From contig JAWQUS010000002.1 of NCBI GenBank assembly GCA_036365455.1, positions 5,022,001 through 5,086,000 of the forward strand: DNA of 64,000 nt, given 5' to 3'. A program made the position numbers and the translations under genes. How positions within the stretch are numbered: the stretch's first letter is position 1; every line of letters begins with the position of its first letter. The notes under the pieces were generated by a model. The model saw nothing but the letters and a program-made list of their open reading frames with translations, was not told where the DNA came from and ran no database searches. The stretch comes from Macrosoma leucophasiata. Taxonomy: Eukaryota > Arthropoda > Insecta > Lepidoptera > Hedylidae. Shown piece by piece: positions 32,601-41,600 of this stretch.

Positions 32601-35600
32601 CCGTGCAGTTACACCTACATAGCGCACGCTGTTGTATGTTGCCCGATGCGTGGTGATGAGGACGTAGATGAGGCTGAACGTCTATGTGTATTCTTACCTA
32701 TCAACTGATGTTCTTGCACTCGTTAGCTGCGCTCGGAGCTGCGACGCCTTCCGATTTTGCGGCCGGTATTGAAATAAGAACGGGGCGACCATCGAAATCT
32801 CTGGGATGAAAATGCAAGAGAAAGTATACATATAACCTTTAAGCCGAAGTTTTTTTTATTAATAATATCGTATTTTGATATTTATTTGTTGGTTCCGTAT
32901 TTTTTTCATTTAGTTTTAAGTCCACTATTACGTTCCATTTGTGTTTATAAAAGAAAAGCCTGCCTATATTTTGGGGATATTTGGTAGAAGTGTATGCAAG
33001 TGGTGGTCTTTATGATCATAATAATAAGATAAGATAAGAAACATTTATTTGACACACAACGAGACACTTAAAACAGACAACAACTACAAACGTAACAGGT
33101 AACAGAGAAAAGACAACACATTTTCTAAAAATTAATACATACCTATACACGTAATATGTGTCTCACGGCTGCCAAAAAGGTGTCCTGTTCAGCAAATGTC
33201 AGGTACCTTCATATAAAAGGTACCTGACGCTGGTTTTCAACAGGACCCTTAGGGGTCGTTCATAAATTACGTAAGAGGTTTTGAGGGCTAATTTGACCCC
33301 CTCTCCCCCTACTGTAAGACATCATAAGATTACGACTAGTCCCCCCTGCCCCTTAATAAGAAATTTTCGTAAGAAAAGATTTTTGTAAGATTCAATATCA
33401 AGTTAAAGAGATGAAGTACAGATGGCGCTATTCAATAATGCCAATTTTTAGTGCGAAAGTGGTAGAATTTTCAATTTCAAATCTTACGTAATTTTAGATT
33501 CTCTGCCCCCCTTACCTATAGTAAGAAGTTATAATATTCAGTCAACACCCCCCCTCCCCTAAACGCCTTACATAATTTATGAACGACCCCTTAGTGAGTG
33601 AACCACGGATGTCAAATTTATAATAATAAACAATACAACAACCTTATGCCACAAATTGTGTAGAAATGTCATCACTACACTACCGTGCCCTGAGACGTGG
33701 ACTCTGATGTGCCTACAAACATTTATGGGTACATTATTGGTCGTGAAACTAGTGTATGTAATAGGGAACGCCTATTGCCCTTTACTGGGCACGCTTCCAA
33801 AACTCTGGTAGTGGTACAATTTCCTATTGGAAATTAGAAATTCCGTATAAACTGCTCGAATTATTAAGCGAAACTTTAAGTGTATTGTCTGTTGTTTCTT
33901 ATGCATTTTAGAAGTATCTTTATTAAGACTTAACGAAAAGTTAATATCTCTAACATACAAACAAACTCTGCTTGTATTATATTAGCCGTGCCCGCGACTT
34001 CGTCCGCGTAGAAAATATTTTTTCACCATTTTACAATATGTTTCATTGATGAATTGAGGCCTGATATAGCCTGCCTTTCTTGATAATTGATCATCAAACG
34101 AAAAATCAATTCGAACCAGTATTTCCTGAGATAGGCGCCTTCAACCAAACAAAACTCTAGCTTTAAAATATTAGTATAGATTCGTTAATAAGCATATTAG
34201 ATACTTTATATCATACTAGCCGTTGCCCGCGGTTTCGCCCGCGTGGATGTCGGATGTAAAAAGTAGCCTATGTTCTTTCTCAAAGTCAACTCTATCTCTG
34301 TACCAAATTTCATTAAAATTCGTTCACTTGTTTGGATGTGAAAAGGTAACAGACAGACAGACAAGAGTTACTTTCGCATTTATAATATTAGTAGGGAGTA
34401 AGGATTAACAATGTGGAAGAAAAACTATGGTATTAAAAGAGTTCGAACCAACAATGCATACGTGTACCGGCTAAGTAAATACAGGGATTGTTGGCCACCA
34501 AGAAACTCAAGGCTATAAATGCCGAGATTCCAATTTTTGTAATGATCTTTAAGGCGACGGCAGCATATTCTTCGCTCTTATTACTGAGATGCTTTACTGA
34601 GATTATCCCGGCGATATCACAGATCTAAGGCCTATCAGTATCTTACCCTGCTTAGCCAAGGTAATGAAGAAAGTAGTTTATCGCCAAATGTCTGACTTCA
34701 TAGAAAAGAACGACCTTTTACCCACTCTCCAATCGGGATTCAGAAAAAGACGCGGCACGGCTACGGCCCTTATGGACGTCACCGATAATATACACTCTAT
34801 ACTTAAAATGAAGTCTAGGCGAAAACTTCACATGGCAAGTATGTTATTCGGAGTTATTAAATTTAAAGAACCTATATATCTATATGATAAGCTCAGTTGG
34901 GTGTACAGCACTCGCGAGTGCGTACGCAGATAGTCTGCTCGCCAGCTTTACAACCCCACAAATCGGCATCGTTTAAGGGCACATTCCGTTACGCAGCATC
35001 CAAAATTTGGAACAACATACCACCGCCACTACGTCAAATTAATTCCATCATTACTTTTGAAAAACAACTTCGCCTATTCCTGGATATTTGGATGCTCAAA
35101 CGGAATATGCCAATATTAATTTAAACATATCAACTATTTGATGATTTAGAATACTAGTTAAGTATTAATCTTATAGAATATCTATAGCATTAATATTTAA
35201 TGAAGACGAGGGCTCGTATAATATGTATCTTATACTATTTTCTTTAAATTATTTATTTTTTATAATCTTCCTTAGCCTTAATCGATAAAGGGACTATCTT
35301 GCACTAAAATAATTTTCTAAAACTGGTCTAGTAGTTCTTGAGATTAACGTGTTCAAATAAACTATTCAGCTTTATTTTATTGGTGTAGATAAATATATTG
35401 TACGTTATGTTATATATATGTATGCAATTTATTAGAAGTTTTTATTTTGGTTATTTAGCTCCTAATTTAATCACTATATCAGCCTCACAGCCGCAGCGGC
35501 CGTGCCGCGTGACCGTCGCAGCTCGACTGGCGCGCCGGTGCGTCCGGTGCTTAAGCTTCAGATATGATATCCGTGTGTCACTGAACGGGTTCGAATTGAA

Positions 35601-38600
35601 AACCAGCGTCAGGCTCCGGCCTGACACAAAGCTGAATTCGAACCTTTTTGGTACAGGCGAGAGACACAGTTTATTAGGGTGTGTTACGGGTAGTTTTAAG
35701 TCTCATGCATCTCTGGTATGTCCAGTTTATTTTTATTTTTTTGTTTTCTTTTCTATGTTTTAATTTAGTGTCTTTAACCCTTATTTAATTAATGTCTGTC
35801 TGTATGTACTGTGTCTTCAGTCTGTGCAAATAAATTCTTTTCAATTCAATTCAATTCAGATGTGTGGTTTCTATTCACGGTTCTTTAGAACCGTACATTA
35901 ACTTCATGAGATGTAGCTTTTGTATTTGGACTTCTTTCACCCTCTTTATAAGTTATTTTTTTATGTAAACTATAAAATTCATCCAAAAAATTTAATCCTA
36001 CCAATGTCTGTTGAACCAAAAATCTTTTAAATAAATCTTAACTGCCTCAGTAGCCTAGTAGTAGCAGGCCACTACTAATACGCTGTGGGGTCCTGGGTTC
36101 GATTCCCGGGTCGAGGCCTATCAGAGATAACGGTGTAAAATCCTTTTTAACTGGTTCTATTGGCATTTTTCCATTTTCTGGAAATTGCCCAGTACCTCGG
36201 AGTTTGATAAAATGCCCGGAGATGTCAACAGGCTCGCCACCTGTTACATGGGCTAAAACGTAACCGGTGAATCGTGAGTATCAGTTGAGATTCTCATAAA
36301 CATCTTTTCAACAGTTGAACCTCACAGCTGCTATTCTCTCTGCGTACCAACCACTGTCTTGACCACAAACGTTTTTTTATTTCATCTTGTGCAAGTTCCG
36401 TTATAATATTTGTCAAAATAATGTTTGAATAGTGCTTAATTAGACGGCGGCGGCGCTAGTGGCGGTCCATTTCGGTTGGATGTCGTCACTAATACCTTCT
36501 CCAATGCGTGTAGACGACACTTCTCAGTTGTCACTTAGCTGATGGCAACTAATGTGTAGTGTGTACAAATTCCAATAGGAAATTGTATCACTCTCGTCAA
36601 TTCATTTAGAAAGTCCTGAGTATTCCGAATATTCATCAAGAACTAAAAAGAAAGACACATTTGCAATTGTCAAGCCTTCATTTGGCATTGTGTTAAGATT
36701 AATCGCCAGCGTTTAACATTTGAAGCTAGTCATTGTGCGCGTTGCGCATGTAATTCTACGACATAACGGTATATCGCCATTTTTGTTTTGTCATCCAATG
36801 TGGTACGCGTAGGGTTGCCAGAAGCGGGAGTATCGTTTCCGAAATAATTATTCCTCCAAAGCCCGCTTAACTTTCTTAAGAAAACAAGCTTTTCTTGTGA
36901 GTAGAGTTCCAAAGTCCGAGCTCAAGGACTCCACATTATCTAATGATCTATTTGCTTCCAAATGGAAATGTTCAGCACTATCGTGTTCCGGTTAGATGGT
37001 ATTATATTTCTATTCCAGAGACAGAACAACTTAGGCCAGGGGTCACGATAATTTTGATGCAAAACGTATGCAACTGAAAATATCTACTGAGACTTAATTT
37101 TTTAGAAAAAAAAAATGTAATCTTCGAAATCCTGAACAGTAAAAGAGTTACAGGGACACAGGATTAAATTACGAGACAAATCCGGACTTACCTTCTGTCT
37201 GACAGCCCTATGTACCATGGATATCGTTTGTAATGGGAAGTGATATACTTGCTTCAAACGCTCGTTCCATTCGGATGGCTTGAACGCGTTACACCATAGT
37301 AAGTATCGTTGGAATTACCGTTTTATATTTCGAGTTTTTACTACTTATTTCGCTGTTAAACTCTTCTGGATATAAAAAAAGAGGTCTTATGCTTCTGTCA
37401 TTTAATGTTTTACTATGTATTGAAGGAAGCACACAAGCATGCAGTTCACATAGGCCTTAGTACTGCGACCCTTTGATATCCACACAAAAACATGACGTTT
37501 AAATGCATACCCATGCATTGTAATCCCTAAGTTGTTTTGCCGTGGCCATTACACATTAATGTTTTCGTTAGGATCTTTGTTTACACTACAATATTAAGAA
37601 ACGAAGTTCATGCCCTAGATCAAGGTCTAAATTCACTTTTATATTATGTCAATTAGAACAAAATGCGCTTTGATCCCGCGAAGCTTACATTGAACGCCGA
37701 TGAATGTCGGTAAGTTAATTCCCTATTTCATGTAACTATCGGAACCATAACTGGCAATTAGTGGATGTATGCATTTATACGATTTTTTTTTTAATCGAAC
37801 TTAAGTAGTCGGCCTCTCTTGAGACGGCACTAGTCTACTTCACCGGGCAATCGGCGAGCGCAGAAGGCGCTCCAGCCTAACGCATTTTTACCACTGCATA
37901 TGCTCTTAACCGAATAAAAGCCATTTAATTGCCTTTCATTAATATTTTAATATAAGTAACTAAACATTTCTAGCGTTTTTTTATTTACCATTTTTGTAAA
38001 TTTGACTGAATGAGGTCGAATTGAAAATGAAGCAACGGAAACCGTTTATTTTATACGAGTAAAATACGTAACGATAACGTCCGCCCGATCCTCAAGAACA
38101 TAAGCGCAAATTTGTCTACCGATCAAAGTGACCGTGTGACTGACCACACAGAATAATGCTTGACATTAATGATAATTTTCCAGTTTTTTAAGCTTCTTAA
38201 TTTCTTTACTTTCATAGTCTTACTTCTAGAAGTTTTTTTATGTAATGGTAGTGGCAAACTAGCGTGCAGTCACATTGATGTTAAGTGATGACTATAGACA
38301 CAAAGACCAAGGTCAAAATGCAGATGCGTTACCACTCCTGAGGCCTGAGGTGTTATGCCTCTGTCCCGGAAATTACAGGGCCATACATTACCACTTGACC
38401 GGAACACGATAGTGCCACTACCATTCAGTGGCAAGTATATTAGGTAATGCGGTGGTGCCTTCGCCCGCGAGCTCCGTCACTGGAGCTCTACCACCAGTAA
38501 AAAGTGTTAACAATCGACCCGTTTCATATATTGTACACATTTCTGTTCCTATACGAGAATGCTATTCTTAAATCACCTGGCGGGCTAATTTTATTACGAA

Positions 38601-41600
38601 ACTTCTGTTCGGATATCGAACATGGTTTGAAATGTAAAGCGATCTGTCTGGCTTCGCGTGATTAAATTGCCCTGATGGATCTTAGGTTGAAAGCCTCACA
38701 TTGAAGAATCCTGCCTGAAACCTCAATCTAATAGACAATTAGGTATTAACCACGGCGTCGGAACGTGACGACCTCATTGCCCTCTAGTGGTGGAGATTTC
38801 CACCGCTAGTGTCAAATCATTAGAAAAGGGTAGTAAATATAATGACATGTTATTTCCGGCACAGAGGCATAACACCTTAGGCCTCAGGAGTGGTAACGCA
38901 TCTGCATTTTGACCTTGGTCTGTGTGTGGGTGTCTATAGGCTGCAGTCATCACTTAACGTCAATGTGAACTATTAAAATAATAAATAAAATACGCTTGCA
39001 CTCACAGCCTTACAGTAGATATAAACCTGTGTCACAGTACAGATACAAACAGTATGGAAACTAAGCCCATTTTATAAAATATTTACCTACACTCCATTGA
39101 AGCAACAGGGATGTCACTATTTTTTTTTAATAATGGTGTTATTATTTTAGCATTTACTGACGTTTAGTCAATCGTATTGGGATGTTGACAATTTTTTATA
39201 TTGGTTACCCTGTAATAGTATTGGATAAATAAATACTGTTTGTCTTTGAAACATATAGTCAATAAGTACCTACTTAAAAGTTGTTAAGATGTTGCGAATA
39301 GTGAAATGACTCAAAACGGCCTAAACGACCCGGTTAGTCCAGCGGTGCGAAACCACCGTTTGATTCGAAGGGTCGCGGGTTCGATCCCCGCACCGGAACA
39401 AATATTAGTATGGCCTACAGATATTTGTTTCGGGTCTGGGTGTTTGTGTATGTGCTGTATGTGTATGTTTATACCTACTGTGGGACTGTGAGTGTAAGCG
39501 TATTTTATTTTTTTATTCTTATATAAAATTGCAGCAGGTTATGACGTCACACCGCGGTAAAATAGTTTACAAATAATAATATGTAGTCTATGTAGATAAT
39601 CTTATGGTGTTGGTTAATACTGCAACGAGTTGTCGAGACCGGGCAAGTTTCTCTTCCCCTCACCCACTCGGGTAAGCAGGATAATAAATAGCTGCCTCGA
39701 CGAAATTCGTATCGCCTTTGAGGTATAAATAAACAAATTAACTGTCCAAAAAATCTAAAAAAAGAAATGTTGAGAATCATCCTTACCATTTAGGGATATA
39801 AAAAAAGACTACAACCGATTCTCATAAACACAAAATTTGATAATGATCGGTCTAGCCGCTGCGTAGGAGTATTGTTACAAACACTGTAACACGAGTAAAC
39901 CGCGACCCTTCGAATCAAACGGTCATCTCCCACCGCTGGACTAACCGGGTCGTCGACTGCATCAACTGCAGTCGACTACCCGGCTTGCTTGTTTGCCACT
40001 TCCATTAGGTACATAAAAAAAAATACGTGAGATGGACAACAGCGTCCCGGGATAAAACTACCGCCACTGCGATCGCCAATGTGTAATTATTAAAATGAAA
40101 TAGTTTGTTCAAAAATGTTTGTCAAGATGCACACATATTTAGGTATATTGACAATTGAGTTAGTACAAAAACCATTTAGCACTATCCGATCGCAACTTAT
40201 GTAACTACTTCACCATCGGCGTGTTTTTTTTATGTTATGAAGTGGCAAACTATCATGCAATTCACATTGATGTTAAGTGATGACTGCAGCCTATAGACAC
40301 CCACACAAAGACCAAGGTCAAAATGCAGATGCGTTACCACTCCTGAGGCCTAAGGTGTTATGCCTCTGTGCCGGAAATTACAGGGCCGTACATTAATTAC
40401 CACCTGACCGGAACACGGTAGTGCTGAACACTAACATTTAGCGGCAAGTATATTAGGTAATGCGGTGGTGCCTACGCCCGCGAGCTCCGTCACTGGAGCC
40501 CTACCACCAGTACAAACCTTACGTACAGTACCTTGATAACCCTTGTTTCTTTATTTTTATCAATGCTCGAAAGTTTCTAACACTGTAAGTATCTGATAAC
40601 ATCAAATCTACGTATTTCGCCATGTTAATCCAATCCTTGTACATACATATTGGTGTTGTTATTGAACACAATAGTGTTCAATACCAACACCTACGCCCGG
40701 GTCCTGGGTTCGATTCCCGGGTCGAGGGCTATCAAAGATTCGGCATGAAATCCTTTATTCCTGGTTCTATTGGGATTTTTTCCGTTTTCTGAAAGTTTCC
40801 TAATACCTCGGACTCGCCACCTGTTGGACATGGGTCCAAACGTAACCGGCGAATTGAGAGTGTTTGCATTATGTATGTCTGCCTATCCCTTCGGGGATTA
40901 CAGGCGTGAAGTTACGTACGTTTGGTATTGAACAGTAATTGACGAAATAATATGTCCGTAATTAAGTTAAAATAACGTAAAGTTGTATTATAATTTTTAT
41001 GATAGTTCGTTTTACATTACAATCTCATTTCCTAGTCTCATTGGAAGCGCTGAGCACCGTTAGATTTTACTTGTCGAGCAAGTTTTTTTTTTCTTTATAC
41101 TGTTTATTTATTATGTACTTAAATATTTGGAAGGCGTTCCAACGTATCGAGAATTATAGCATCCATTTTTTTACTTGTGGCAGAGAATATGTAATAATCA
41201 GTGATGCGCCGAATAGTGGTTTCACCGAAAAACCGAATACCGAATAATATTCGGTTTAGTTTAACCTATACTGAACCGAATATTCGGCCGAATTATTCGG
41301 TTAACCATTTTTTGTTTTGCCGCGTAAACGCAGTTCTAACATGTCGCTGCTTGCATTCGTACGTATATCTTTTTAAAAAGAATTTGGTAAAGCGCGCATG
41401 CTCAAAGGCGCCTCAGTGTGTGGTGTGCGTTCATGATGCGTTCGGTAGGGACGATAGTACCACAAGTAATAATAATAATAGCAACACATTATACGTCCCA
41501 CTGCTGGGCACGAGTCTCTTCCCTTCTTGGAGGGAGACCTGGAACTTACTCCAATGCGGGTTGCTGGCGATAAGGGTTAATGGCCAACCCGCTGTCGGAT

